Assembly (NCBI GenBank): GCA_003833135.1 | Contig: QZLH01000353.1 | Coordinates: forward strand, 44,164 to 88,512 | Length of the DNA: 44,349 nucleotides | Source of the DNA: Oehlia diaphana | Lineage: Eukaryota; Glomeromycota; Glomeromycetes; Glomerales; Glomeraceae | Reading direction: 5' to 3' | Part shown: positions 11,466-24,100 of the stretch, piece after piece | Position numbering within the stretch: the stretch's first letter is position 1 | Layout of the letters: every line of letters begins with the position of its first letter | The notes under the pieces: generated by a model | Seen by the model: the letters and a program-made list of their open reading frames with translations, nothing else | Databases searched by the model: none | What the model was told of the DNA's origin: nothing | Made by a program: the position numbers and the translations under genes

Positions 11466-11674
11466 TTAAATAACATCATACCATAAGGAACTTCCTTGAG
11501 CATTCAAAATATTGTTGTTATCACTATTTTGATCGCATTTATAATAATTTTCACTGTTTATTTCATTCCTATTATAAGGGTAAGTATTCGTTCTTCTTGA
11601 TTGTCTTCTATAATTCTATTTGAAGCTGGTGACCGTCTTGATTGTTCATTTTTCAATGATTGTACGATATTCAT
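11466..11674 (-). pseudogene. short frameshifted ORF upstream of exon C
   Basis: From ATG 11674 a frame with plausible composition (MNIVQSLKNEQSRRSPASNR) runs to about 11615. A second frame then stays open from 11612 to a TAA at 11466-11468, with Tyr/Asn/Arg-rich composition (YRRQSRRTNTYPYNRNEINS at its start). Left in the first frame, translation ends at 11558-11560 after 38 residues. The smooth composition change at 11612 suggests one gene with a frameshift, or two exons. It lies 72 bp upstream of the exon C ATG on the same strand. A donor-like GTATGA occurs near its end, but the obvious acceptor would create a stop, so I could not join it to C. Confidence 0.35.
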
Positions 11675-11679
11675 TTTTG

Positions 11680-12449
11680 ATTGCAATTTTTTTTGTTAAT
11701 AAAAGGAAAATTTTTTCTTCAAAAAAGATGTGAAGAGGTACAAAAAAAAAAAAGCTTCTAATATAATATTTAGGTTTATTAAAAATATTTAAATCTTTTT
11801 TTTTAACTTTGATTAAATTCTTTTGTAAAAATAGGATTTTTATACTTTTTTTCTACATAAATTTCACATTAAAAAGAATAAAATAATAAATATGCTTCAC
11901 AAATTTCAATGATTGGTTGGAACATATACTGTATTAACGGTAGTTAATTTTTTTAAAAAAAAAATAAATAAATAAAAATAAATAAAAACGAGAAAAAAAG
12001 GAGGACGAGAAAGTTTTTTGCAAAAAAAAAAAATAAAATAAAATAAAAAGTATTTATATATTTTGAATTATTTTGTCATAATAGACATAATAGGCTATTA
12101 TAAAAAACATTTGATAAAAAAAAAAAAAAAATCTATTTTTGGAAGTAATCGGCAAAGACGGTAAAATCAATCTATATGCAAAGTCAAAATCGACATTCAT
12201 ATCCTACTTCCGAATCCTAAGTAAACTTGCAGAGCAGGTGAAATTGGTGAAATTACAACTGCATTTTAAGTTTAAAAGCTTTTGTGCCAAAGAAAAAAAT
12301 CTTTAATGCCCTATTTTTTTTTGAAAATTGCCGCGCCATGAACCTGGCACACAAAAAAAGGAGTGCGTACAGACGTCAGTTTTATTTTTAGATACCGATC
12401 CCTTTCAAAAATGAGATCATTACTATTTAATTAATAAATATTTTTAAAT
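11680..12449. other. intergenic, homopolymer-rich
   Basis: Many A and T runs, including AAATAAATAAATAAA-type simple sequence at 11960-12050. No ORF or RNA gene is visible. Confidence 0.55.
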
Positions 12450-12451
12450 AT

Positions 12452-12603
12452 GTTGATCAGTGTTTTATATTTCCATGTTTTTTCCGTGAAATGTGGAATT
12501 TATATTCTTAAATCATAGACTCTCTAACATGGATCACGGAAATTTTACGAAAGTCACGGAGGAATAATGGAAATATTTGGATAAAATTATTTTATAGGGA
12601 TAG
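12452..12603. mobile_element. MITE-like repeat, copy 1 (CACGGA family)
   Basis: About 150 bp from GTTGATCAGTGTTTTATA to TTTTATAGGG. It matches 20941-21102 in the same order and orientation, including ACGAAAGTCACGGAG and AATAATGGAAATAT. Within the element TTTCCATGTTTTTTCCGTGA and TTTCCATTATTCCTCCGTGA are inverted with respect to each other, as expected for a MITE with imperfect terminal or subterminal inverted repeats. The exact ends and superfamily are uncertain. Confidence 0.65.
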
Positions 12604-13147
12604 TATAAAATACATTATATATTTTTTTAAAATAAATAAATATTAAATTTAACGCAACTGGTTTTTTTATAGCCACCCTTGAACGAATGATATTTGGGAA
12701 TTGGTATTAGTAGAAGTAACTTTGATCTAGGAGGAAATTTGACAGGATTATATATATTGAATTTCGATCTTCTCTGCATCCTTGAGAACATGATTAATTA
12801 CGTGAAGATTAACAGAGAGGAAATGAAATAACTCTATATTGTTCCCTTTTGAAAATAAATCTTTCGTTTGCATTAGCTAAATCCTTCAATTAATTGATAA
12901 ACTAACATAGATAAATTACTTGTACGGTGCAAAAATTCTATCAATGTCAAAGTAATGTTGATTATGTTCTCGAAACAAACAATAGTTGGATAACATATGT
13001 CGACACCAAAACATTTCTTGCAATTAAATTTAAATGTATCCATATCAATAGAAGCATTACCGAGTTGAGGAGAATACAAACATTTTATATTCAATCATTT
13101 GACACTCTATTTTCATTCAGAGCTTAGGTTTAAGGTTAGACTATATT

Positions 13148-13165
13148 ATTGGCTATGTCACGTGA
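13148..13165. promoter_or_regulatory. CCAAT box adjacent to TCACGTGA E-box
   Basis: ATTGGCTA (reverse of TAGCCAAT) at 13148-13155 lies two bases from TCACGTGA at 13158-13165. CCAAT is the HAP/NF-Y site, and CACGTG is bound by bHLH factors such as Cbf1/Pho4-type proteins in fungi. TATATAAG follows about 100 bp downstream. Which transcript it might serve is unknown. Confidence 0.35.
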
Positions 13166-13642
13166 CCGAGTTTTTTTTCGCTGAGTTCAAAAATTAATAC
13201 GCTGACTTAAATACACCTGATTGGTTAAATTATTTATTATAATAATTATACGTTAATAATATATAAGAACCATAAAAAATCACATAATCAGAAAAATTCA
13301 TAATTAGAAGAATTCAAGGATAATAAAAAAGAATTGTAAAGATTACAAGAGACACCACGAAAAAAATCATGATGAAGGAAACACTGCAAAAAATGAAAAA
13401 TCACAAACTGAAAAGAGCGAAGGAAACATCACAAGAAGTACAATGAAATGGAAAAAAAATACCAAAGAAAAACTCGCGTTAGTATTATTTTAAAACAAAA
13501 AAAAAAATGACGAAATTAATAAACGTAAGAAAGAAAATACGTTGATAGTCAGGACTGTTCCGAAGAAGCTGTTTAAAGATTATTCTAAAAGAAAAGAGGA
13601 AAACAACATTAGCAAATAATGAAGAAATATATATTAAAAAGC

Positions 13643-13674
13643 TAGCCAATAAAAATTTAATGTTAATCACGTGA
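13643..13674. promoter_or_regulatory. TAGCCAAT plus TCACGTGA module
   Basis: TAGCCAATAAAA at 13643-13654 is followed 12 bp later by TCACGTGA at 13667-13674. Nearly the same arrangement occurs at 43023-43051. The site pair is also present, inverted and closer together, at 13148-13165. Confidence 0.35.
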
Positions 13675-15656
13675 TTAGAGCTATACGTAGATGGAATTTT
13701 GAAAATGCCATTTATTATTCATAAATGCATGTTCATTAATGCAATCTATAATGCAAATATTGATTTTTTGATAAATATTTAAATGGGTTTTTTTTTGTAT
13801 CGCATAAATCTTCCTATTTTACCTATTTTACGGTTTTTGAATTACGGTATTACGAATTACGCATAAGCTCCATAATTCCGACGACAAGCGTCTGCGTAAA
13901 ATGATATATAAATTCTGAGTTAAAGAAAATATAAATTTTTGAGCACAACACATTATTAAACAACCATTCTAACTTAACTTCAAATTTTTATTTTAAAATA
14001 TGTTTACTATGAGTCTTTTTAAACGAAAGAATTTAGAAGAAATATTTCGAAAATTCTTAGATCTAAAGACAAAAAAGGAATAAAAAAAAGAAATAAAAAA
14101 CTAGCTAAAAAAATAACAAAATTTTGGTAATAAATATTCACACAACTCATTAAACTGACATACCTTGTTTGGGGACCATGTAAATGAGTTGGGACGGATT
14201 TTTAATTTTTAGGCGAATAAAATTATTTTTTTCATCGAACTGCATACTTACCTAATATGAAATCTCTCAAATTTCTCATTTGTTGAATCAATTGGCACTG
14301 CGCAAAAAAGAAACCAAACACGCCTATATGAATATTACAATTACGTAAGTAAGTACAATTACGAAAAATTCTAATATCTCAAATAAGTATAATAGCATGA
14401 AAATTAATACTTGAGTAGTGGTTACATATCTGTTTAACCATTATTTTATCAAAATGCCGAAATTATCTGTAAAATTTAAAAAAACAAGCGCGGAAAAGCA
14501 AAAATGCTATATCTGCCAGAAAATTTGTTAAATTATTTATTAATACAGAGAAAAATAAAGAATAAAAGACAAGAAAAAGGAAAGAGAATGAAATAAATAT
14601 ATAAATATCTCGCTACATTTCAGATCATATGAATATAGATTTCGCTAGGCGAAATACTATCTCAAAAAACATCGGAATCTAGTAAATGTTAAGCAAATCC
14701 GTATATTTAACGTAAATATAGCCCTCTTACTAATAGTGAAACTCACTATAAAGGAGTATTTGCTGTCAAGAATTCGATTTTTCAAATAAAAATGAAAGTT
14801 CGTTAATTGGAAAATGCGTAAACATGAGGATTTCGACCTATAAACGTATGAGAAAATGGTCGAAATGATCATTAAATTCATCTTTGAAAATTTTGTTAAA
14901 ATTACAATAACATTTCGACAAAATAATTACCAAGCCTAAAAACTCATCATTCTTGGAAAAATGAACTAAGTCAAAGAAGGAACGTTTTCAAGAAAGGTAC
15001 TCAAAGGCTATTCTCAATAAAAGTAAATCGTGATTAATAAATAATAAACATATAGAATTATTTGCATATCTAAGAATAAGAAGAAAAAGTATCCAATATT
15101 ACAAGAATTTTTAGGCCGATACAAACCTACAATCTAAATTCTATACTCAAGTACGTTAAGCTTACGCCTAAATATTGACAAGATATGATATTATATTTTC
15201 ACAGTGAACGAAAATAACAAGTCGAAAAATTATTTGTTACAATACAATAATAAATTTATTGATACAAACATCTTACTTAAGTTGGGGTATTGGTTATAGT
15301 TCAGCTAATCGGGTCGGGATTATAAGTTAGTATTTAGGAATGAAAAAAAAAAGAAATTGCAGCGTGTGCCTTTATCTAAACGAAAATATTTAATTTTTTT
15401 AATATTGGTTTATGCTACACAACAAAGTGTGACTTTAACATTGTCATTCGGTGGTATAAGTTTTTAATATGATACAAATAAATATAAATGACATATTACA
15501 ACATATAAATTTATTAATCATACAAAAAATTCTATCATATATTTTAAATTTTTTTTTTTTTGGTTATAAGCTTAAGGTATATATATAGATAGATAGAGAG
15601 ATATATAATTTTACGCCATTCGAATTTTAAAAATAAAAATACATACGAGTTTAAAT

Positions 15657-16136
15657 AAAAAAAAAACGCCATTCAAACATTCAAATTTTAAAAATATGGA
15701 TTCGAGGGGAAAAAAACGTTATTCAAATTTAAAAATATGAATTCGAGGGGGGAAAATGCCATTCAAATTTTAAAAATATGGATTCGAGGAGAAAAAAACG
15801 CCATTCTAATTTTAAAAATATGAATACGAGGGGAAAAAAACGCTTCCAAATTTTAAAAGGATTCGAGGGGAAAAAACGCTATTCAAATTGTAAAAATATG
15901 GATTCGAGGGGAAAAAAACGTTATTCAAAATTTTAAAAATATGAATTCGAGGGGGGGGAAACGCCATTCAAATTTTAAAAATATGGATTCGAGGAGAAAA
16001 AAACGCCATTCAATTTTAAAAATATGAATACGAGGGGAAAAAAACGCTTCCAAATTTTAAATATTCAAATTATAAAAATATGGGTTCGAGGGGAAAAAAA
16101 CGCTATTCAAATTTTAAAAATATGAATTCGAAGTAA
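15657..16136. repeat. ~41-bp tandem array with ~202-bp higher-order period
   Basis: Eleven units of roughly ACGCCATTCAAATTTTAAAA followed by ATATGGATTCGAGGGGAAAAA. Unit variants recur in the same order: CGTTATTC-unit at 15717 and 15919, CGCC-unit with GAGGAG, CGCC-unit with GAATACG, truncated CGCTTCC-unit at 15841 and 16045, then a CGCTATTC-unit at 15877 and 16101. The array therefore grew by duplicating a five-unit block of about 202 bp. It lies just 3' of the MATA-HMG gene, ending about 80 bp past its stop codon. Confidence 0.93.
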
Positions 16137-16213
16137 AGACATTTTATATCGTTCGACGAAGAAAAAAAAAAATAATAATAGAACGAATTAAACAACAAAA
16201 AATTTAACAAAGT

Positions 16214-16897
16214 TCAAAACTGGCTATCAAAATGATTCCAGCATGTTTCACATAGACAAGAATCTATAGGGTAAGGAATTTCGAAGTCGGTTTGCATATA
16301 GTTATCAACAGGGGTAAAAAATTGATATAGAGGATCAAAATAAAACATTGTAGTATAATCTGGGTTAACCGGTAAGTAATTTTCGGTAATTTCGAATAGA
16401 GGAGGGTGTTGCGGATGTAGTGGTTGCAGAAACTGTTGTGTCGATGGAAATAATTGATCATAACGTTGGTAGTTAATATTAGAAAAGAGTGGATTTATAA
16501 CGTTGTTTTTGTCCATTCCAGATGGCGAATGATCTTGTAGATCCTGAGACTCGTTTGGAAATTCAGTGATCATCACTAACTTTTCCCTCTGCCTTATTTC
16601 TTTTAGGCGCTCTTCTACTTGGTCAGACAAATCCTTATAAGCATCCCTCACTACAGCTGATTCATTACGCCATAACGAGCTGATATGGCCTGATATCCTC
16701 GTCATGGGCACATTATCATCAGTTCGTTTCCTGAGCTCCTTAAGAAATGCGATCCTGTAGATTAGATATCGATTGGGAGCTCTCGACTTAAGTTTCTCTT
16801 CTGACCTAGTTGCTAGGATCTCTTCCACCGTCACTTCTGGTGGAAATGGTACTTTAAAGAATGGAACTTCGTATTTGGTCGATTTTTTATTACTCAT
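16214..16897 (-). CDS. MATA-type HMG-box domain protein
   Basis: A 227-residue protein from ATG 16897 to its stop at 16214. The open frame extends two codons further but begins with TTG, so the ATG is preferred. Residues about 36-104 form an HMG box of the MATA/mating-type class: PNRYLIYR at 41-48 (helix 1), ISGHISSLWRNES at 68-80 (helix 2, with the typical W-R-N-E), then VRDAYKDLSDQVEERLKEI (helix 3). The domain binds and bends DNA, and the protein should act in the nucleus as a transcription factor. The rest is rich in Pro, Gln, Tyr and Phe and probably disordered. The last 15 residues contain CLCETCWNH (C214, C216, C219, H222), a possible small metal-binding knuckle. The frame is intact and intron-free. 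The MATA_HMG family is hugely expanded in Rhizophagus irregularis. Mating-locus function cannot be assumed, as the mating-type homeodomain genes of AM fungi are a different family. A 41-bp tandem array lies just 3' of the gene. Confidence 0.93.
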   Translation of the reverse strand: MSNKKSTKYEVPFFKVPFPPEVTVEEILATRSEEKLKSRAPNRYLIYRIAFLKELRKRTDDNVPMTRISGHISSLWRNESAVVRDAYKDLSDQVEERLKEIRQREKLVMITEFPNESQDLQDHSPSGMDKNNVINPLFSNINYQRYDQLFPSTQQFLQPLHPQHPPLFEITENYLPVNPDYTTMFYFDPLYQFFTPVDNYMQTDFEIPYPIDSCLCETCWNHFDSQF

Positions 16898-16903
16898 TTC
16901 CAA

Positions 16904-19900
16904 AAATTATCTCGTATTATTAATTTTAAGAACTATGGAAATGAAATGGAGGGTAAAACCTATTGTATTTATATGTTTTTGGATTAGCTTTGTCTTTATT
17001 TTTTTTCACTTTTAGGAGTTAAATTCCGATTATGCTTATAATGTAAAAAACATAAATTGTATATAAATAGTTAATTATAAATCTGTGTAAAAAAAAAAAA
17101 GAAAAAAGTGAAAATCTCTTTAAATGGAAATTACAAATGTTAAGATCAACTAAAAGATTTCACGCATAAAATTTTTTTGTTTTAATTTACAAAAGAAGTT
17201 AAATTTATATGGACACATGGATAATTTTATTTCCGTCCTCGAAATTTGATAAACTAAATTTTTTTTTAAAAAACAAAAATAAAAATCGTACCATCCAAAA
17301 TTCAGTTTAGATAAATAATAATAATATAAATAATCACAGCTTAAAATACATTAAATATTTAATTATTAAAGTCCCTTGAATTATGAAATTAAATATAATT
17401 AATATCCATGTCACATAATATATTTATTTAATGTAAGATCCAAAAATTTTTATGACCGGGGACAGTTACACCGATAATCTAGTTTTTTTTTTTACATATA
17501 AATAAAAGAAAACATATACAGTATTTAAACAAATGATCAATTGATAAAATACTGTCTCTTATTGATTCTTTTTGATAAAGCTAGTTCTAAAAAGTATAAA
17601 AAAATGTGTAATAGTTATATTTAAAAAGTAAATAATAAATAACCTCCATTTAACTGTTCATTCATTGGTAAAAAAAAAAAAAAAAAATTTCGGAGAGTTA
17701 TGTTACAGAATATCAAAACTTTTAAAGGTATAAAATAAGTATGCACATATGAAATTATTAAGAAGATATGTCTAAAATGTAAATTTATTACTTTGTAATG
17801 GATAATGTTTTTACGTGTAATCCGGTTTATTAATGATTAATTGGATACGCCATATGCAAAAAAATTGAACAGATGACAATCGTACAACCCAACTTGGTGC
17901 CCTCCTGTTCACTACTATTGTATATTTATCAATCTGACTTTGATAACTTATCTCATAATCTATTAAACAGATTCATTATGTTTACTAAATTGGTAAAAAT
18001 AAATTATAATTCAAATCCAATATTCTTTCTTCGTTTTCATTTTCTAGAATATTTTATTGTAAGACTGTGATAACACATTTAAAGAAAGATTAAATCTATA
18101 CTTAGAATGTTTATAATTTTTCAACTTTTAAACAAAAAAAGCGAACTGAAACCCACCCTTTATAATTGAATCACATGTTATTTTAACCGTAATCGATTGT
18201 GATACAATTATGAAGATCTTCATTGGGCAGCAGCCAGATCTTAGTTTTCGATCAAAATTGGTTTTCCGTTTTTATTCGTATTGTTTTTCTATATACTGAC
18301 AACTAATAATTAATATTCGAGTGAACTCGGCATTTACCGTCATATATTTTTTAACATTACAATGATTTTAATGTCATTTGATTCCATTCTATGCATGAAT
18401 AATTGTTACCGGTTATAGTTGATATAATGGAAGTATCGCTGTCATTATAGGGAATACAATTCAAAGAACTTTCACTTTTTTAAGTTAACAGTGGTTAAAT
18501 TTCAGACGATACACAAAATACGTAAGATACTTTTCTCTTCATTTCCAAATTATCTACAATATCATGTATTTTAATTTACCCTTTTTACTTTCAAAACTTA
18601 TTGTGCACAAGAAATTTAGTTAGTACATTTTTCTTTACTTTCATGTATCAAATTTATTTATACATAAATAATTTCAAAATTTGTATCTTTCTTTGAACAA
18701 TTGGAATTCTAAGAAGTAAATTTTGGCTTTGAATCAGAAATAATTTTGGCGTAACGGATTAAATTTTCATGGTGCCCATAATTATATTGTTCTGTATCAG
18801 TTTCATTTCTCACACAATGTTAACATAAAAATATAATGAAATGAGTTATTCTGGCGTAAATTTCACTCTGCTACAAGATTATTGTATAATGAAAAAAAAA
18901 ATGGTAAAAAAATGTAGCACAAACACGATAAAAAAAAGGAGATTAACAATTAGGGCAAGAGCAAAAGGCTTATATAATTCTAAAATGTAACTTCGCGTAA
19001 AAATTTAATTTTATTCCAACATGCATTTTCACACAATTTTAAGTAATTTTTCAAAGTATTTTTTCGCTTTATTATTCTTTTTAAGTCTAGTATTTCTTTT
19101 TTATATTTACGAATATAGGTTATAAGTAATAACTTAAAATCATTCATTAAAATACGTAGGTTAAAAATAACATTTTAATTCTTTTATTAATTGAAATTAA
19201 TAAACGTTTAAAGTGTAATGAGTAAATGATGCGCGTCACTGCATGAAATTGATCGTCAAAAGTACCAATTTTAGGCTAATTCAAATTATACCTTATGAGC
19301 AATGTTAATAATAGCATATTTATTCTTATTCTCCGTACTATAAACCTCTTTAGTAATTGAATTTTTTCTGTTTTCTATTTAAACGCTTCTTGAAAAAAAC
19401 ATTTGAAAAAAAATTATTTTTTTTTTTCCTGCCAATCATTTTATTTCCCGCTATTTTAATAAACATACGTCCCAAAAAAAAAATTGTCGGAATTCGCTTT
19501 TCCGTGCATATGGTTAATATTATTTGTCAAAATCCATTATTTTACTTCACATACCATACTCGATACACTTCCCAAATAAGAATTTACAACCAAAATTCCA
19601 GAATTTTCGTTTAAAAAAGATGACTTAGCATTATTTAGCGGATCATGTGTGCATATAAACCATATGACCATATGTAACTTTTTCATATATTTCGTGAATC
19701 TCCTAAAACCCGTAAATAGAATTAATCAAAGTGAAATTATTAAAATTTTATGTGTAATTTCATCACTAGAATTCGCGGGTGCCCCAAGTAAAACATAAAA
19801 ATGAACATATAAAAAAAAAAATTTTTTGTAGTACGATATTTTTTGTATATGATATCATTTCATGCTTATAAACAGTAAAAATTCCTCTCCCCCGAATAAA

Positions 19901-20940
19901 ATATTTTTATGTTGCGAATTTTTCAACAAAGAATTCATTTAACGATTCAACAATATTAATTATATGTTATTGTATAGGCGTGCTTGTTATTGATATGATG
20001 GCCGATACCCGTGCAATAACAATATTTAATGGTCATCATATTATTGAGCTTTTTTAAAACTTTTAATACCCTTTATATTGGATCTGATATTTAATGATGC
20101 TAGGCGAAACTGAAATATTTAGTCATTTAAAAATTAAAAAATTAAAAGACGAAATGCACGAAATTCAATATTCCATAAAATTTCCGTGGATTTTTTATAG
20201 ATTTCATGGATTTTTAATTATAATATTACTTATTTATTAAAATAAATTATTTTTTAAAAAAGAATTTATAAATTTATTGTATATAAATATAATTTTATAT
20301 ATTTTTATAATAAATTATAATTTTTATATAATTAAAATTAAAAATTAAAAATTATTACTATATAGTTTAGTCAGTGATGAAACCGAATAAAGAGTTTAGG
20401 CATCACTACTAATAATAGATTAATATTGGTATACATGGAAGAATAATTGTCTTAGTCAAAAACGAATGAGATTTTCCTTATATTAATTTTTTTTTTCTTT
20501 ATACTTTCTGTATAGTTCTTTTACTTACTTTAATTTTATCAATAATTTTTAAGAGATTTTTGAACGCTTATTATTATAAAACATTTATTTGTTATGTACG
20601 TCTAACTATAATTCTTTCATTATGATTAAGTTAATTTACATAATCTTTTAATATTATTTAGAAATCTTCAAATTATCCTCAAGGTCATATTAACTCGAAA
20701 CTGAAGTTTATTTCTATTATATACTATATTTGATTTAATTTTATATTTCCTACAATACTTTTTTTATACTACTATTATTTATTATATTTATGTATATCTC
20801 TTCCATTCTCTGTTAAGAAATATCCGGCGGGTACCAAATAATTAGTTAAATCACATTTTAAATAAATGAAGTACTAACCTCACTAAGGTTTAGTTCAATA
20901 CCATTATTATATAAGTAACTAGCTTTCCCTGTAAAAAAAT
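16904..20940. other. long intergenic region, no gene seen
   Basis: Four kilobases of AT-rich sequence. Open frames at 17873-18070 and 19357-19614 are Phe/Ile/Lys-rich and unsupported. A 16773-17015 plus-strand frame is the antisense shadow of the HMG gene start. No promoter, tRNA or repeat stands out beyond A/T runs. Confidence 0.55.
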
Positions 20941-21102
20941 GTTGATCCGTGTTTTATTTTCCCATGGTTTTTTTGTGAACTCTTAGAATTTATAGCCTTA
21001 AATCATAGAAATTTTCAGGATATCCGTAAATGTATCATTTTCACGGATTTTACGAAAGTCACGGAGAAATAATGGAAATATGATAAAAATTTTTTATAGG
21101 GC
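20941..21102. mobile_element. MITE-like repeat, copy 2 (CACGGA family)
   Basis: About 160 bp from GTTGATCCGTGTTTTATT to TTTTTTATAGGG, colinear with 12452-12603. The most conserved blocks are TTAAATCATAGA, TTTTACGAAAGTCACGGAG and AAATAATGGAAATAT. The two copies differ by substitutions and small indels, so neither is recent. Confidence 0.65.
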
Positions 21103-24100
21103 TTTGATAGTCGTGATTACTTAAAATACGAGAAACTATTAGTTGAAGAAATTTGAGAGCTTGTTGAAGATGGTGAAGTCATTTTTGAGGTCATAGTTAA
21201 AGCAATTTCTAAAATTAATAATTTTTTTTTTTTTTTTACTGTGGGCAGGGTTTGAAGAGAAAGATGGTAAAAAAAATCATATCATTTACACTTCGAAGAT
21301 TTTGTCAGTTCACAATCATTTTTAATAACAGCGATAACGGGCCTTTACCTTTTCTCTTTCATTACGTACAAAATGGAAGCTTATTAATTCATTGGTTTAT
21401 CACAACAATTTTTCGTCCAAAAGGTGAAAAAAATATTTTGTATCGAAACTACCAAAAAAAGACAAACTTTCTATAATGGTAGCGTTTAAGAAGTTAACCA
21501 TTTTTATATTTATTGTATAGGTCTCAAAGGATTTTTTAAAAAAGGAAAGGGCGAAAAGAATACTAGATATTAAGGAAGTCTTGTTTGTTACGAGAATGTT
21601 ATTTGTACAACAAATTATTATTTGCCACATAACATTCGATCAGATGCTTCATCAACAAGTGCTTTAGTATCCGGAAAATCATATTACGACACATGACAAA
21701 TTGTTTGTTTGCTCCGCCGATAAAAAACGTTTGTCAACGGTGAAAGAAACATAACTATTTGGAGTTATCAATATAAATGGAAACGGATGAAACGATTGCA
21801 ACGTACTAATTACAAATGTGATCGAACTAATAATCTACTTTCTAACAATACAATTCTTTTACGAGTGAATGCTTACTAGAACGTTGGACGAGAAAAAAGG
21901 AAATTATTTGGTATGAGACAATTATTAGGAATTTTATTTATTCATTTAATAGTTTTGATCATATACTGTAGGTAGAAACAAATCCTATATATTACATTTA
22001 GGCTTATTATGAAGTAATTTTCACTGGGTTTTTATTATAATGCTTGTATTAATGTACAGCTATAATAGCTATAATAAAAACAGTAATAAAAGTACTTTTA
22101 AAATTTAAGGAGTGTTAAAAGAGGACAATAATAACAACTAATTTTGAAAAACACATAAAAGGTTAAAAAGAAATTAAATACGTTTCTTTTGTCCTATTAA
22201 CATATTAAATACTAGATATTTTTAAACTTTCAACCTTTTTAAATTTTTTTTTGAACAAGTTTTCTAAAATCTTTAGGACACATAAAACGCACAAAACGAT
22301 ACGAAAAATAAAGATGGTATTATAATACTTACATTTCCATTCCCGATTTTTTTTGTGTCGTAACGCTGGATAATTTGAAATAAAAAAAATTACTATTAAT
22401 ATGTTCTTTTCTGACGCGATTGTTATATATATATATAATAATTTACGTTCTTAGAAACTTTTTTTGTGACTCTTCATGATGGTGAATTTGAGCTTGCTTA
22501 TTATGTTGAATCGCATGACTTCTAATGTGAAATATTCTTTTTTTTGTTGACTTATCAGCAAATTCAGTCTCCTGGTTTCGTCTTGAATTTATGATCTATT
22601 CATCCTAATGATGAATGATCAATAAACACTATCTATAAATACAAAACACATTTGGCGCTTTAAACGGATATTCGGTCGGAGTTCTTGTGCGTTGCAGTAT
22701 TTTTAAGTATAATATGAGACAAAGTAGTAAAAGAAGCGGTATTAAAGATAAATAAGAACGTATAGTATTATAACGTGTTCTCGATCATGTCTTGACGAAG
22801 CATCTGATATTTGAAATACATTTTTAGTTATCTCTATTTTTTACTAATATCACTTCTTTGTTGATGGATTCATCAATACATGAGATACTGATACTAAACA
22901 AAGATGTCCAATTTACTGTATTAAAATAAATAGAATATTTATATTTCATCATACAAGGAAATAAAGGAAATAAATATTGATTAATAAAACTTAAATTAAT
23001 AATATTACATCAAGATATTAAAATCATTGTTACATTATTAAATACCAACACAATTTCCAATTCCGAAAAGAATTTTTTAAAATCTAGCTCCATCCTCATC
23101 ACGCAAGTGGCTAATATCAGCATTATTGAATACCGCCTCATCGAAAATCAAAGAATGTATATTTTGTACCGAGAATGATGATAAATTTATTAAACTAGAA
23201 AATAAAAAATTTAAAAAGGTAAAATAAATTATTAATTGTTTAGATAATAAATTCCATCATAATCACTCATCATCAGGACGATTACTTGAACTATACGTAA
23301 TCTTGAGTCCATATATAAAAAATTATGTTAGTATATCGTTAAAAGCTTTGATATACAGTACGTATCGGCGAACTTACCAAATACTTTCCAAATCCCCGGT
23401 GCCACTTTATCAGATATCCGCGCATCATTATGTTCTGTAGTGGCATCAGTAATCAGTAAAAATGTTCATGTGAATGAGTTCGACTTGAATACATCATCAA
23501 CATCATTTTATATATTAAAAGAATATAATTAATTAATAACCAACCCAAATAATTATTTAGCATCAGAAAGCAATTACCCTAAATCATGTTATTTTTTTGA
23601 AGTTTGTATACCAAGTAGTATAAAGTGAAGCTAACATATGATAAAAATCTATATTATTCAATTGATACTCCATCCATATTCCTCATAATCACCTACTGAA
23701 CTTATTAAAGCAACTGATTTATGATTCTTACAATATTCTTCAGTTTCTGACATTAAAATAACATCATAAATTATCTAATATGTTGTAAACTTCAAACAAA
23801 TACTTACTTTGGGTGGGAATCTTAAGAAGTTGCTTCTTTGATTAAATAATACTTCTTACTTTTTATTTACGATTAAACAAAATTAAATTAATAAAAGACA
23901 AATGCGAAAAATCGAGATACTGTGTATATTTGAGAATTTTATTAACGGTGTTTCCGATTTACAAAGTAAAGTTAACGTATGATATTAGGAATTGGAATAT
24001 GGAATATTTATACTATTTATACTATTTTTGAGTATGGGCAAATCGGGAAAAGCGGCTGTGTGTAACGAATAACGAATATTTACCGCTGGTAAATTTTGGA

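Larger units (their letters stand above)
12604..15656. other. long intergenic region with small ORFs only
   Basis: No ORF here looks like a conserved gene. Short frames at 12873-13127 (both strands), 13485-13670 and 14657-14881 overlap each other's antisense or have Phe/Ile-rich compositions expected from AT-rich DNA. Tiny frames at 13369-13446 and 14000-14083 have balanced Lys/Glu/Leu composition but are too short to call. Two CCAAT plus TCACGTGA combinations (13148-13165 and 13643-13674) bracket about 500 bp that includes TATATAAG near 13260. Confidence 0.5.

Noticed and set aside
13369..13446. 25-codon Lys/Glu-rich frame downstream of a CCAAT/E-box pair
   Set aside because: Too short to tell from chance, with no homologue in the window. 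Similar doubts apply to frames at 6614-6670, 14000-14083 and 43244-43291.
16773..17015. 80-codon plus-strand frame
   Set aside because: Antisense shadow of the start of the HMG gene.
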